The position numbers and the translations under genes are program-made. A stretch of 64,000 nt of DNA from Larkinella humicola. Lineage in GTDB: Bacteria > Bacteroidota > Bacteroidia > Cytophagales > Spirosomataceae. Shown piece by piece: positions 50,035 to 59,537 of the stretch (positions within the stretch are counted from its first letter, which is position 1; the number at the start of each line of letters is the position of its first letter). The notes under the pieces were generated by a model. It had not been told where the DNA came from and searched no databases. It worked only from the letters and a program-made list of their open reading frames with translations. The stretch lies in contig NZ_VTWS01000007.1 of assembly GCF_008727875.1 (NCBI RefSeq), positions 62,001 through 126,000 of the forward strand, written 5' to 3'.

Positions 50035-51516
50035 TTATTTGTCCCACCACACGGCGGTGTTGATATCGTTAACTCCCTGGCGGGCGATGGCTGCTTCGAC
50101 TGACGCTTTGTTCAGGCTCAGTTCCGAACTGGGATATGGGAACCGGATTGGAACCTTGTTGCCGTTCAGATTCGACGGACCCGGTTTGATGGCGGGGAAA
50201 CCCGTCCGGCGCCAGTCGAACCACCCCTCCAAACCGCTGTAAAATAACGCAATCCATTTCTGAGTTCCAATCAATTCGAGGGCTTTTGCATCGGTGAAGG
50301 CCACATCCGCCTGGGCCAGATAACCCGCCGGAACGTCCAGACCGTAATAGCCGAAGGACGCTGCAATGCCTTTTTCGTAATAGCTTTTGGCATCGCCGGT
50401 AATCAGTTTCTTCTGGGCAGCTTCGGCCAGAATGAACTGCAATTCTGCGTAGGTCATGATGATGCCTTTGGCAATGTTCAGATTAGCTTCGGTTGGCGTA
50501 CCAAAACCGTCGATGTAATACGTGGCTCCCACCCGCGAAACGTTCTGAGCCCCCCCATTGTAGGTCAGCGCCGAGTTATCGTCCAGACCATTCGGCACAC
50601 CAACATAGGCCGGTTTTCCAGCGGCTACCGACGCCACCGTCGGACGGGCAAAAACCGCCAGACGCGAATCATTCAATTGGGTCAGTTTGTCGCCCAGCGT
50701 TTTGCTCAACCGAAACTCATCGAACGAACCCACCCGCGCAGTGTAAAGCGGGAACTGGTTCGGAACCGTCGGCAGATACCGCAAAGCCGCATTGTCGGAA
50801 TTGCTCGTAAAAACCGGCGTCGTCGTCGGGTTGCTCACAATCGCCTGCAAATCCGCCTTGATGTCGCGTTTGTTCGAAATCCGCATCAGATACCGCACCC
50901 GGAGCGAATTGGCCATTTTCTTCCATTTCGTCACATCACCCCCGAACAGAATATCCCCGTTGACAACGCCGTTTTCCGGGGCCAGCAACGCACTGGCATC
51001 GGCCAGATCTTTCAGAATCCCGTTGTAAATGACTTCCTGCGTATCGTATTTGGGGAAATAAGCTGCGTCTTTACCTTTGGTGGCTTCCGTATAAGGCGCA
51101 TCCCCGTAGGCATCCGTCACCAGCGACATCATCCACGCCTTCATCACCAGCGCAACGGCCTGGTAGTTTTTCTGAACCGGTGTCGTGCTCGACGCGATGT
51201 TGTACATGTTCTGCACTTCCCGAAGCGTCGAATACGTCGTGTTCCAGATTCCGTTCTGTTCACCCCACAGATACCGGTCTTCGTTTACAAACTGAATTTT
51301 AGCCGTATACTGCATCACGCTGTTGCCGATGCCCCAGGCGGTTCCCATGTTCTCGTTGACCGTCGACCGGATGATGTTCGGCAGGAGCAGATCCGCCGTG
51401 ACGGTATTCGGAACGTTGGGGTTGGTATTGATCTCTTCAAACTCGTTGTCGCAGGACGTGCCGACAGCAATCAGCAGCGTCAGGCAGGCGACTAATTTTA
51501 GATATGTTTTTTTCAT
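50035..51516 (-). CDS. SusD/RagB-family outer-membrane lipoprotein
   Basis: A 493-residue lipoprotein with signal and lipobox IAVGTSC (Cys22), then DNEFEEINTNPN, the usual SusD lead-in. The TPR-like helical core has MKAWMMSLVTDAYGDAPYTEA, WKKMANSLRVRYLMRISNK and the C-terminal LIGTQKWIALFYSGLEGWFDWRRTGFP, all diagnostic of the SusD-like_2 group. It caps the SusC-like transporter encoded upstream and captures glycans or peptides at the cell surface. It is the second gene of a SusC/SusD operon; no glycoside hydrolase or regulator accompanies the pair in this window, so the ligand is unknown. Confidence 0.93.
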   Translation of the reverse strand: MKKTYLKLVACLTLLIAVGTSCDNEFEEINTNPNVPNTVTADLLLPNIIRSTVNENMGTAWGIGNSVMQYTAKIQFVNEDRYLWGEQNGIWNTTYSTLREVQNMYNIASSTTPVQKNYQAVALVMKAWMMSLVTDAYGDAPYTEATKGKDAAYFPKYDTQEVIYNGILKDLADASALLAPENGVVNGDILFGGDVTKWKKMANSLRVRYLMRISNKRDIKADLQAIVSNPTTTPVFTSNSDNAALRYLPTVPNQFPLYTARVGSFDEFRLSKTLGDKLTQLNDSRLAVFARPTVASVAAGKPAYVGVPNGLDDNSALTYNGGAQNVSRVGATYYIDGFGTPTEANLNIAKGIIMTYAELQFILAEAAQKKLITGDAKSYYEKGIAASFGYYGLDVPAGYLAQADVAFTDAKALELIGTQKWIALFYSGLEGWFDWRRTGFPAIKPGPSNLNGNKVPIRFPYPSSELSLNKASVEAAIARQGVNDINTAVWWDK

Positions 51517-51519
51517 AAG

Positions 51520-51662
51520 AATGTTGTGGTTGAATGGCTGAATGATTTTAATGGCTGGATGGTCAAATGGTTAGAATGGTTAAATGGCTACCGGAATCGT
51601 AAACTATCCAACCATTTTTAACAATCTTAACCATCTAACCATTTTTAACCATCTAACCTTGA
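51520..51662. repeat. Intergenic imperfect inverted repeat of AATGGCT/AATGGTT units
   Basis: The left part (about 51520-51587) is a run of degenerate units such as GAATGGCTG, AATGGCTGG, AAATGGTTAG, GAATGGTTAAATGGC. The right part (about 51601-51660) is rich in AACCATT and AACCATCT, their reverse complement, with a unit shift. It lies between susC and susD on the same strand, so a hairpin would form inside the operon transcript and could tune the SusC:SusD ratio. Confidence 0.7.
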
Positions 51663-51667
51663 ACAGC

Positions 51668-54600
51668 TTACAGGTTGAAAGATAAGTTTACACCGTAGTT
51701 ACGCGCCGACGGGATGGCGACCGATTCAGAACCCGGAATGATGGTTCCGCCCGATACCGAAGCGGTTTCCGGATCGATGTGCGGCACTTTGGTCCACAAG
51801 AACAGGTTGCGGCCCACCAGCGATAGCGTCACGTTCCGGAACGGCAGTTTTTTGCCCAGAATCGAGTTCGGCAGCGAATAGCCCAGTTTCACTTCACGCA
51901 ACTTGGTGAACGACGCATCGAAAATGGCGTCTTCCAGCACCCGGCGACCGAGTGTAAAGGCCGTGTGCCACTCGCGGGCCGAAATCCGGCGGGCATTGGC
52001 GGCAAACTGGCCTTCCCCGGTTTTCACGACGCCCGGCACCACATAGTACGTTCCGGCCGGGGCATTGGTAAACGTCTTGTCAACCGAGTTGTCGTAATAG
52101 CCATTCTCGCGACCCTGCAAGGTTTCAACCAACTGACCCGCTTCACGACCCACGACGTAGGTGTGGGAATAGACCTCTCCGCCTTTGCGGATATCGAACA
52201 GGAAGCTCAGGTTGAACCCTTTGTATTTGAACGAGTTGTTGATTCCCGCCAGCCAGTCCGGGTTGTAATTCCCCAGCTTTTGCAGGGTCGTCGTTGAAAT
52301 CGGCCGACCGTCGGCAGTGATCACCATCTGACCCACATTCTGGCCGGTTGGGTCGTAATACGGGCTTTTCGGATCGCTGCTAACGCGCTCGTAGGCGTAT
52401 CCGTACATGTCACCCATGCGCTCGTTGACGCGGGCCTGCACCGAGAAATACCGGTTGGCCAGTTCATAGGTCGAAACGCCGTTGGCCAGTTCGAGGACTT
52501 TGCTGCGGTTGCGCGAGAAATTGACGTTCATGTCCCAGCGGAAACCAATGTTGTCCATCCGGATCGGTGTCAGGTTCAGCATCACCTCAATCCCGTTGTT
52601 CTGAATCCGGCCCGCGTTCTGCACAATCTGGCTGTAACCCGTGGTGCCCGAAAGCGGCAGGAAGATGATCTGGTTTTTACTGATCGTGTTGTAATACGTG
52701 AAGTCCAGCCCCACCCGGTTTTTCAGGAACCGCAGATCAAAACCGTATTCCTGCGAACTGCTGATTTCCGGTTTCAGACTCAGGTTCGGAATCCGCGTCG
52801 ATTCGCTGAAGGTTGGCGTCGTTCCCCAGGGTGTTCCCGGATTGAAGGGCTGCGAAAACTGGTAGGGTTCGGTGTCATTTCCAACCTGCGCATAGCCCGC
52901 CCGAACTTTGGCGAACGATACCCATTCCGGCAGTTTCACCCAGTCGCTTACCACCGCACTGAGCGTTCCCGACCAGTAGAAATACGAATTATCGGCCATA
53001 CCGACCACGCCCTGCGGCAGCGTCAGCGTGCTCGACCAGTCGTTCCGGCCCGTCATTTCCAGCGTTAATTTATCGAGGTACGTCAATTGCGCCGACGCAA
53101 ACATACTGTTGATCCGGCGATCGGAGCGGTTTTGCGAGTATTCGAGCGGAACCCGGCTGTTGTTCAGGCTATACACGCCCGGAACCGTCAACTGGGGGGC
53201 GAAATTGTCGATGTAGTCGTATTTGTTCAGCCGTTGATTTCCACCCAATGTGCCGCTGAGCGTAAAGGCGTCGTTGAGTCGTTTGTCTACCAGGAACAAC
53301 AGGTCGGTGTTGCGCTCCATCGTTTTCACGGCTTCGCGCCGGTACGAACCATACGGATACCGCTGCGTACTGAAGGCCCGCTGCCGAACCCGCAGTTCAT
53401 CCTGGTAATCGACCTGTGTCCGGCCCTGCACCGACAGCCAATCCGTCAGTTGATACGACAGCGTGACGTTCCCGATCACGCGGTTGATGTCCTGACCGTT
53501 GGTATTTTCGTACATGTTAAAGTACGGGTTGTCGTGGTAGTTGTAGTTGAAGTTGAACTGCTGGATGCCTTCCAGACCTGGTTGCCAGTAGTTCCGCATC
53601 GACGCCATGTCGATGTGACGGCCCCACCAGCAGTTGAGCAGATACATGATGTTTTCCGTCCCGTAGCTCAGGTTCGGGCGGTTGTCGCTGTGGTTGCGGA
53701 TGTAACTCACGTTCGTCCGCGCCGTGAAGCGATCAGTCAGTTTGTAACCGGCATTGACGTTGAAGGTGTTCCGCGTCAAATCCGTGTTGGGAACAAAGCC
53801 TTTCTGATCCAGGTTGGTAAACGACATCCGGAAATCGCCCTTGTCGTTGCTGCCCGTTACGGCAACGTTATTCGTTACGATGCGACCGGTTTCGAAGAAA
53901 TCGCGGATGCTGTTCGGGTGCGCAATGAACGGCGTGGGTGTTGCCACGCCCGGCCCACCCGGCACTTTGGTATCACCGGCCCGGTAGCCTTTATCGGTGG
54001 GCGAATCGTGCTGAACGATCAGCCGACCGTCCATTTTTGGGCCCCAGCTTTCGTCGACACCGTCGCGCAAACCTCCCCCGGAACCGTCTTTAAAGGCAAA
54101 TTCGCCGTTCAATCCCTGGCCGTAAACATTCTGGTAATCAGGCAGTCGCAGCACAGATTCAAACGTCACGTTGGAGTTGACACTAACGCCGATGCCCTTG
54201 GTGCCCTTGCCGGTTTTGGTCGTGATCACCACCACACCGTTGGCCGCCCGCGAACCGTAGAGTGCCGTGGCGCTGGCTCCTTTTAAAACCGTCATCGTTT
54301 CGACGTCATCCGGATTGATAAAACCGGCCCCGTTTCCGTAGTCGGCGTCCTGGTTATTCCGCCCCGATGAACCGACGAAGTTGTTATTGATCGGCAAGCC
54401 GTCGATCACAAACAGCGGCTGGTTGGCGTTGATGTTCAGCGACTTTTCGCCCCGGATCGTGATCCGCGACGAGCCCCCGATCCCGGATGGGCTGTTGACG
54501 ACGGTCACCCCCGCAATTTTCCCCGCCAACTGGCTGACCAGGTTGGTTTCGCGGGCCTGCGAAAGCGCCGAATTGTCGATTTTCTGGGTCACGTAGCCGA

Positions 54601-54991
54601 GGTTACGCTGCTGTTTGGAAATCCCCAACGCCGTCACGACCACTTCGTTCAGGGCTTGTGTGGAAACCGTCAGCGTAACATTGATCGTCGTTTTGGAACC
54701 GACCGGCACTTCCTGCGCTTCAAATCCGATAAAAGAATAAATTAAAACCGATGACGGATTCGGAACGTTCAGTGTATACGTTCCGTCGGTGCGGGTGGTC
54801 GTACCGGACGTAGTGCCTTTCACCAGAATCGAAACGCCCGGCAGCGCCTGCCCGCCTTCCGACGATACAACCTTGCCGGTAATGGTCTGGGCCAGCAAAG
54901 GCAAGCCCATCAATAAAATAGCCAGAGTCAGGACGGCCCGACGAAAACTGACCCTTCCTGCCCGAATCGAAGAAGGTAGCTTTTGTGTCAT
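51668..54991 (-). CDS. SusC/RagA-family TonB-linked outer-membrane transporter
   Basis: A protein of about 1107 residues from the ATG at 54991, giving a long basic signal peptide (MTQKLPSSIRAGRVSFRRAV...LLAQ). The upstream in-frame ATG at 55069 would add 26 non-signal residues. A CarboxypepD_reg domain (TITGKVVSSEGGQALPGVSI) is followed by the plug (NLGYVTQKIDNS, IRGEKSLNINANQPLFVIDG, GASATALYGSRAANGVVVITTKTG) and the SusC barrel ending SARNYGVNLSFNL with terminal aromatic/Leu residues. This is the SusC-type TonB-dependent importer that works with the SusD lipoprotein downstream. The operon is divergent from the injection-system cluster. Confidence 0.93.
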   Translation of the reverse strand: MTQKLPSSIRAGRVSFRRAVLTLAILLMGLPLLAQTITGKVVSSEGGQALPGVSILVKGTTSGTTTRTDGTYTLNVPNPSSVLIYSFIGFEAQEVPVGSKTTINVTLTVSTQALNEVVVTALGISKQQRNLGYVTQKIDNSALSQARETNLVSQLAGKIAGVTVVNSPSGIGGSSRITIRGEKSLNINANQPLFVIDGLPINNNFVGSSGRNNQDADYGNGAGFINPDDVETMTVLKGASATALYGSRAANGVVVITTKTGKGTKGIGVSVNSNVTFESVLRLPDYQNVYGQGLNGEFAFKDGSGGGLRDGVDESWGPKMDGRLIVQHDSPTDKGYRAGDTKVPGGPGVATPTPFIAHPNSIRDFFETGRIVTNNVAVTGSNDKGDFRMSFTNLDQKGFVPNTDLTRNTFNVNAGYKLTDRFTARTNVSYIRNHSDNRPNLSYGTENIMYLLNCWWGRHIDMASMRNYWQPGLEGIQQFNFNYNYHDNPYFNMYENTNGQDINRVIGNVTLSYQLTDWLSVQGRTQVDYQDELRVRQRAFSTQRYPYGSYRREAVKTMERNTDLLFLVDKRLNDAFTLSGTLGGNQRLNKYDYIDNFAPQLTVPGVYSLNNSRVPLEYSQNRSDRRINSMFASAQLTYLDKLTLEMTGRNDWSSTLTLPQGVVGMADNSYFYWSGTLSAVVSDWVKLPEWVSFAKVRAGYAQVGNDTEPYQFSQPFNPGTPWGTTPTFSESTRIPNLSLKPEISSSQEYGFDLRFLKNRVGLDFTYYNTISKNQIIFLPLSGTTGYSQIVQNAGRIQNNGIEVMLNLTPIRMDNIGFRWDMNVNFSRNRSKVLELANGVSTYELANRYFSVQARVNERMGDMYGYAYERVSSDPKSPYYDPTGQNVGQMVITADGRPISTTTLQKLGNYNPDWLAGINNSFKYKGFNLSFLFDIRKGGEVYSHTYVVGREAGQLVETLQGRENGYYDNSVDKTFTNAPAGTYYVVPGVVKTGEGQFAANARRISAREWHTAFTLGRRVLEDAIFDASFTKLREVKLGYSLPNSILGKKLPFRNVTLSLVGRNLFLWTKVPHIDPETASVSGGTIIPGSESVAIPSARNYGVNLSFNL

Positions 54992-55360
54992 AGTGTAGTT
55001 TGGATGTTCCGGTTTTACGGAAAGTTGAACGATGGATACGAAACGATGGATGCTTTTACGAAACCGCAAAAGTACCCGGCACTTGTGTCGGAATTATTAC
55101 CGAATTATGAACTTTATACTACCGAGGGAAAGAATAATACAAAATTTGCTTTATACCCTGATTAGCAGCATAAATAAGGGGTTATGTTTTAAAATTAAAA
55201 ATAGTATATCGAATAACTTAAAAAAATATTTGAATAATTCGGAACAGGTTTTGGCGCAAAATGACCGCTTAATTAACGGTTTGCCGTTAAATAAATGCTT
55301 CATGGGTTCTAAGCAGCAGGATGAATACCTTTCTGCCCGGTCCTAAACCTCTGTCGTGCT
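54992..55360. other. 369-bp AT-rich divergent control region between susC and the injection-system operon
   Basis: Base composition drops sharply to AT-rich between about 55080 and 55310, unlike the flanking genes. On the minus strand a TAnnTTTG box, TACTTTTG (55074-55067), could serve susC. On the plus strand I see no exact TAnnTTTG for the injection-system operon; AATATTTG near 55.23 kb is one mismatch away. The inverted GTTTGCC/AACGG-like stretch around 55275-55290 is short. No gene is evident. Confidence 0.5.
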
Positions 55361-55960
55361 ATGGTCTATGAAGCGTTGGAATTGATCCGCTCCGAACTGG
55401 AGACGTATGTGAAACCGTTCGCGGATGGCATCACGGTCAATCTGGGCAGCATTGCCGCGGTTGCCGGCACGCAGGCCAACACGATTCTAATCGGTTTGGT
55501 CCATCTGGAAGAAGAAGCAACCCTCAAAAATACCAGCCCCTACCAGCGCAACAGCATCACCGGCGGTTTCGACGTCCGGAATCCGCCCGTTTTCCTGAAT
55601 CTCTACGTGTTGATCAGTGCCAATTATTCGGGAAGCGGTGATTACGAAACCGCTCTGAAACTGCTCTCGCGAACGGTTCAGTGTTTTCAGCAAAAAAACC
55701 AGTTCACGGTTGCCAACACCCTCACGGATAAGATCTTCGACGACCCGCAAGCCCTGATGCTGCGCATGACCGTCGAGTTGCATAGCCTCTCGTTCGAGAA
55801 ACTGAATCAGCTCTGGGGAACCCTCGGCGGCAAGCAGGTGCCATCGGTCGTGTATAAAGTCCGGGTCGTGGAAGAACAGGCCGAAGGGCAGTTCGGCGCC
55901 GGAACGCCGATTCTGTCGTTTGAAGGCATTCGAAAACCGGTCCCGATTTCTTCGGAGTGA
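55361..55960 (+). CDS. eCIS tail-terminator/cap protein, DUF4255 (Pvc16/Afp16-like)
   Basis: A 199-residue protein matching the DUF4255 family: MVYEALELIRSELETYV start, NTILIGLVHLEEEATLKN, PPVFLNLYVLISANYS, ALKLLSRTVQCFQQ, LRMTVELHSLSFEKLNQLWGTLGGKQVPSVVYKVRV. In phage-tail-like injection systems DUF4255 proteins (Afp16/Pvc16) terminate tube growth and fix tail length. The protein follows the AT-rich control region and is the first gene of the cluster, which runs without strand change to the window end. The C-terminus carries a short variable tail. Confidence 0.9.
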   Translation: MVYEALELIRSELETYVKPFADGITVNLGSIAAVAGTQANTILIGLVHLEEEATLKNTSPYQRNSITGGFDVRNPPVFLNLYVLISANYSGSGDYETALKLLSRTVQCFQQKNQFTVANTLTDKIFDDPQALMLRMTVELHSLSFEKLNQLWGTLGGKQVPSVVYKVRVVEEQAEGQFGAGTPILSFEGIRKPVPISSE

Positions 55961-56014
55961 AAGTCCTTCGCATCCTGACCCCCTTCCATCCTCACCTCTT
56001 TCCGTTGTTTCCCG

Positions 56015-56845
56015 ATGAAACCGCTTCTTCCCGAATCGTTTGGCATCAGCTACCAGATTCTGTTCACCGTCCGGGTGCAGCACCGGTATTTCCTGGATTT
56101 TGGGAGCACGCCTTTCGATACGGCTGCGCCATCGGCTGAAGCACGAAAGAAAATCGGGCTGATCCGGCGGGTGTATGACGTCTCCCAATTCCTGGCGTTT
56201 CTGCCCGATGCCCCGACCCACCAGCTCCTGAAAAACCAGCGGATGCTCTTCAAAAAACAGGCTGACGGTTTTGTGGTGCTGGCAGCTACCGAAAATCCCC
56301 GCAGTCCAACGCCCTTCCTGCCCCTTGCTGCAGGTCTGAAGTTCGTCTTCGCTGTGTATCCAACCGATCCGTTTTTCATGCTTTATACAAACCTGACGCC
56401 CGAAGTCATGAACGAGCTGAAACGACCGGGTCGTGGTTTCCGGCTCAAAAACCGCAACTCATCTGCCAATCCGTTGGAAAACCGTTTGAATACCGGAGAA
56501 ACGATCCGGATGGCCGATCTGGAAGACCAGCCACCGGAACACGCGGTGACCGGACGGCTGGAGCGGCCCCTGGGCTTCATCGAAATTGAACACGCCCCCC
56601 CGACCCGCAGCCTGCTGACGGCGGAGGATGCGCTTCAGCCCACGCTCACTTACACGCTGACGTTGCAAAACCGCACGACCCGCTGGCGGCTGAAAAACGA
56701 TGCGCCCGGTGACTTTGCGGGCGAACACCAACTGGTAAAAAACGGACTGATTCCCGCGGTGAACGGCACGACCAAACTCGCCAATCCGACACCCGCGACC
56801 ACCACCTTCGAAAACGACGGACACTTTTATTCCACAATTTATTAA
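56015..56845 (+). CDS. Unknown eCIS-associated protein
   Basis: A 276-residue protein with no signal peptide. It begins MKPLLPESFGISYQILFTVRVQHRYFLDF, followed by a helical part (RRVYDVSQFLAFLPDAPTHQLL) and beta stretches (LKFVFAVYPTDPFFMLYTNL, LTYTLTLQNRTTRWRLKND). The C-terminal part, from FIEIEHAPP to DGHFYSTIY, looks like a compact beta domain. I do not recognise a family. It is encoded between the cap protein and the sheath (54 and 24 bp gaps), so it is almost certainly a structural or assembly component, perhaps a collar or sheath-initiator piece; that role is inference only. Confidence 0.7.
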   Translation: MKPLLPESFGISYQILFTVRVQHRYFLDFGSTPFDTAAPSAEARKKIGLIRRVYDVSQFLAFLPDAPTHQLLKNQRMLFKKQADGFVVLAATENPRSPTPFLPLAAGLKFVFAVYPTDPFFMLYTNLTPEVMNELKRPGRGFRLKNRNSSANPLENRLNTGETIRMADLEDQPPEHAVTGRLERPLGFIEIEHAPPTRSLLTAEDALQPTLTYTLTLQNRTTRWRLKNDAPGDFAGEHQLVKNGLIPAVNGTTKLANPTPATTTFENDGHFYSTIY

Positions 56846-56869
56846 ACCCCAGTCAAACCTCTTCTGCTC

Positions 56870-59086
56870 ATGGCAAGTACACTCAATTTAGCGACGCTGA
56901 AAACTCCGGGCGTCTACATCGACGAGGTGTCGCTGTTCCCGCCATCCGTGGCCCAGGTCGAAACCGCCATTCCGGCCTTTATCGGTTACACCCGGTTTGC
57001 CGAAAAAGATGGCAAGGACATTACCGGGAAAGCGTTAAAAATCAAGTCGATGGTCGATTACCGGACGTATTTCGGCGGAGGGCCGGATCGGGAAATCACG
57101 GTCAGTCTGGGCCCAACCAACGCCGTAAAAAATGTCGACATGCAACCGGCCTGGTACCTGCACGACAGCCTGATGCTGTTTTTTGCCAACGGCGGGGAGA
57201 AATGTTACATCCTTTCAGTGGGCGGATACGACACCAACCCGGTTTCCCAGACCCATTTTACGGACGCCATCGACGAACTGAAAAAACACGACGAACCCAC
57301 CCTGCTCGTGATGCCCGACCTGATGCTGCTGACCAACCCGGCTCACATTGCTGCGGTTCAACAGGCGGCCATCGACCATTGCAACAAATTGCAGGATCGC
57401 TTCGCCATTCTGGATGTCAAGGTAAATGATCTGACCAAAACCGCCGTTGACGATGCCGACATTACCGCCTTCCGGGGCAGCGTTTCCAACTTTCTGAAAT
57501 ACGGAGCGGCCTATTATCCCTGGCTCAAAACCTCCCTGCCGTTTGACATGAGCTTCGCCGGTTTGACGATCACCAAAGGCGGAAATCCAACCACGCTGGG
57601 TGCGCTTCTGGACCCGGGGGCTCCCAACAACGCCCTGCTGACCGAAGCGGACACCCTGGCGACCGATGGGTTTGCCGACACAAAAGCCATTCAGAATGTG
57701 GCCGTTCCGGCGGTCGTGGACTACCAGGCTTCGGCGGATAAAGAAGCGAAAAAGACGTTCATCTCGGCCGCCATTACCGCCTTTGATGGAATTGACCCGG
57801 ACACGGTTTTCAAAAACAAACCCGTTCAGGATGTGCTGAAAGCCTTTACCGATGCGGGAAATGCCGAATGGCTGGCGATCCAGAGCGATAACACGGCGCT
57901 GGTGGTTACGGGTGATCCGGGCACCCATTCAACGGATGCCGCCATCGACGCGGTTTTTAACCGGCTGGTTGCCTTCATCACGCGATTCAAAACCGAAGCC
58001 AAAACCGCACTCCCGGCTTTGCTGACGGCCAAGCAGCTCGAAATCCAGCAGAAAATTCCGCTGTTTGCACTGGTTCGCAAAGCCGAAACCCTCGTCGCCG
58101 ATCAAACGATCGTCAATGACCTGGTGGAAAGCAGCACGACGGCGTATGAAGCGGCTGGTACAACGGCCACCAAAAAAACGGAGTTGCTGAAGGCGCTCAA
58201 TGCGTTTAACGGCTCCCCCGCTGCACTGGCGTTTACAAATACCGATGTTCGGCTGAGCTACCAGGACTATACGGACCAGGCCACACCTTCGGCCGCCGGA
58301 AAAAAACTGACCGATCTTCTGGCCAGTGCAACGGCCCTGTCGGGTTCCAATGCGTCGGCTTACGACGACAAGTTTGCGGAAGTGACCGGTTACATCGCCG
58401 AATTTCAGGCGCTCCTGACCGCGCGTCTGAAATCGCTGGAACTGGAAATGAAGTCAAAAATTCCGGTGTATGCCGCCATCGTTTCGGCCACCGAAGCGCA
58501 GGGCATCATCCTGCCGCCCAGTGGTGCCGTAGCCGGGGTGTACGCCAGCGTCGACGAAAACCGGGGTGTCTGGAAAGCACCGGCCAACGTGGGCATCTCC
58601 AACGTCGTCGGGCCAACGGTTTTGATTACCGATTCCGATCAGGAAAGCCTGAATGTCGATGTCGATGCCGGTAAATCCATCAACGCCATCCGGTATTTTA
58701 CGGGCAAGGGAACGCTCGTTTGGGGTGCACGAACACTGGCGGGCAACGACAACGAATGGCGCTATATCTCGGTTCGGCGATTTTTCATCATGGTGGAAGA
58801 GTCGGTTAAGAAAGCCTCCGGCCAGTTTGTTTTTGAACCCAACGACGCCAATACCTGGGTGAAAGTGCGGGCCATGATCGAGAATTTCCTGACGCTGCAA
58901 TGGCGGGCCGGGGCACTGGCGGGGGTTAAACCCGAACACGCGTTCTACGTCCGCGTCGGCCTGGGCCAGACCATGACCGCCCAGGACATCCTGAACGGTT
59001 TTCTGATTGTCGAAATCGGGATGGCGGTGGTTCGTCCGGCCGAATTCATTGTCTTACGCTTCTCCCACAAAATGCAGGAATCTTAA
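56870..59086 (+). CDS. eCIS contractile sheath protein with large internal insertion
   Basis: A 738-residue sheath protein. The N-terminal part (LKTPGVYIDEVSLFPPSVAQVETAIPAFIGYT) and C-terminal part (ILPPSGAVAGVYASVDENRG, VWKAPANVG, RRFFIMVEESVKKASGQFVFEPND, FIVLRFSHKMQES) are canonical for phage-like/PVC sheath subunits. Typical PVC/AFP sheath proteins are roughly 350-480 residues; here residues about 210-515 are an Ala/Thr-rich helical insertion. The helix LLTAKQLEIQQKIPLFALV near residue 383 resembles LLTARLKSLELEMKSKIPVY near 513, suggesting partial duplication. The sheath contracts to drive the tube. Only one sheath gene is present in the window, whereas PVC/AFP have several. Confidence 0.92.
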   Translation: MASTLNLATLKTPGVYIDEVSLFPPSVAQVETAIPAFIGYTRFAEKDGKDITGKALKIKSMVDYRTYFGGGPDREITVSLGPTNAVKNVDMQPAWYLHDSLMLFFANGGEKCYILSVGGYDTNPVSQTHFTDAIDELKKHDEPTLLVMPDLMLLTNPAHIAAVQQAAIDHCNKLQDRFAILDVKVNDLTKTAVDDADITAFRGSVSNFLKYGAAYYPWLKTSLPFDMSFAGLTITKGGNPTTLGALLDPGAPNNALLTEADTLATDGFADTKAIQNVAVPAVVDYQASADKEAKKTFISAAITAFDGIDPDTVFKNKPVQDVLKAFTDAGNAEWLAIQSDNTALVVTGDPGTHSTDAAIDAVFNRLVAFITRFKTEAKTALPALLTAKQLEIQQKIPLFALVRKAETLVADQTIVNDLVESSTTAYEAAGTTATKKTELLKALNAFNGSPAALAFTNTDVRLSYQDYTDQATPSAAGKKLTDLLASATALSGSNASAYDDKFAEVTGYIAEFQALLTARLKSLELEMKSKIPVYAAIVSATEAQGIILPPSGAVAGVYASVDENRGVWKAPANVGISNVVGPTVLITDSDQESLNVDVDAGKSINAIRYFTGKGTLVWGARTLAGNDNEWRYISVRRFFIMVEESVKKASGQFVFEPNDANTWVKVRAMIENFLTLQWRAGALAGVKPEHAFYVRVGLGQTMTAQDILNGFLIVEIGMAVVRPAEFIVLRFSHKMQES

Positions 59087-59099
59087 CTCATAACCGATC

Positions 59100-59534
59100 A
59101 TGGCAGCAGTCTATCCATTACCCAAATTTCATTTTCAGGTTGAGTGGGGCGGAGTCCGCCTGGGATTCTCGGAAGTGACCGGTCTAAACGTCGAAACCGA
59201 TGTGATCGAATACCGCGAGGGCGCATCGCCCGAGTATCACAAAATCAAAATGCCCGGTTTGCAGAAGTTCCCCAACATCACCCTGAAACGCGGGACGTTC
59301 AAAGCCGACAACGAATTTTTCAACTGGTGGAATACCGTGGCCCTGAACACCATCGAACGTCGCAACCTGATTATCAGCCTGCTCAACGAAAATCACGAGC
59401 CGGTGGTGGTCTGGAAAGTCAAGCAGGCCTGGCCGTCGAAAGTGATGTCGGGCGATTTGAAAGCCGACGCCAACGAGGTGCTGATCGAGAGCATCGAGCT
59501 GGTGCACGAAGGGTTGACCATCCAGAACGAATAA
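59100..59534 (+). CDS. eCIS inner tube protein (gp19/Pvc1-like), copy 1
   Basis: A 144-residue tube subunit of the T4 gp19-like family: KFHFQVEWGGVRLGFSEVTGLNVETDVIEYREGASPEYHKIKMPG, NITLKRGTF, WWNTV and the final EVLIESIELVHEGLTI. These subunits stack as hexameric rings forming the needle inside the sheath. It lies 13 bp after the sheath gene. It is similar in design to the next gene but diverged (VTGLNVE is shared). Confidence 0.92.
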   Translation: MAAVYPLPKFHFQVEWGGVRLGFSEVTGLNVETDVIEYREGASPEYHKIKMPGLQKFPNITLKRGTFKADNEFFNWWNTVALNTIERRNLIISLLNENHEPVVVWKVKQAWPSKVMSGDLKADANEVLIESIELVHEGLTIQNE

Positions 59535-59537
59535 TGT

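Noticed and set aside
53087-54286. Plus-strand open frame of 399 codons
   Set aside because: Antisense shadow of the SusC-like transporter, rich in Val/Arg/His with no domain.
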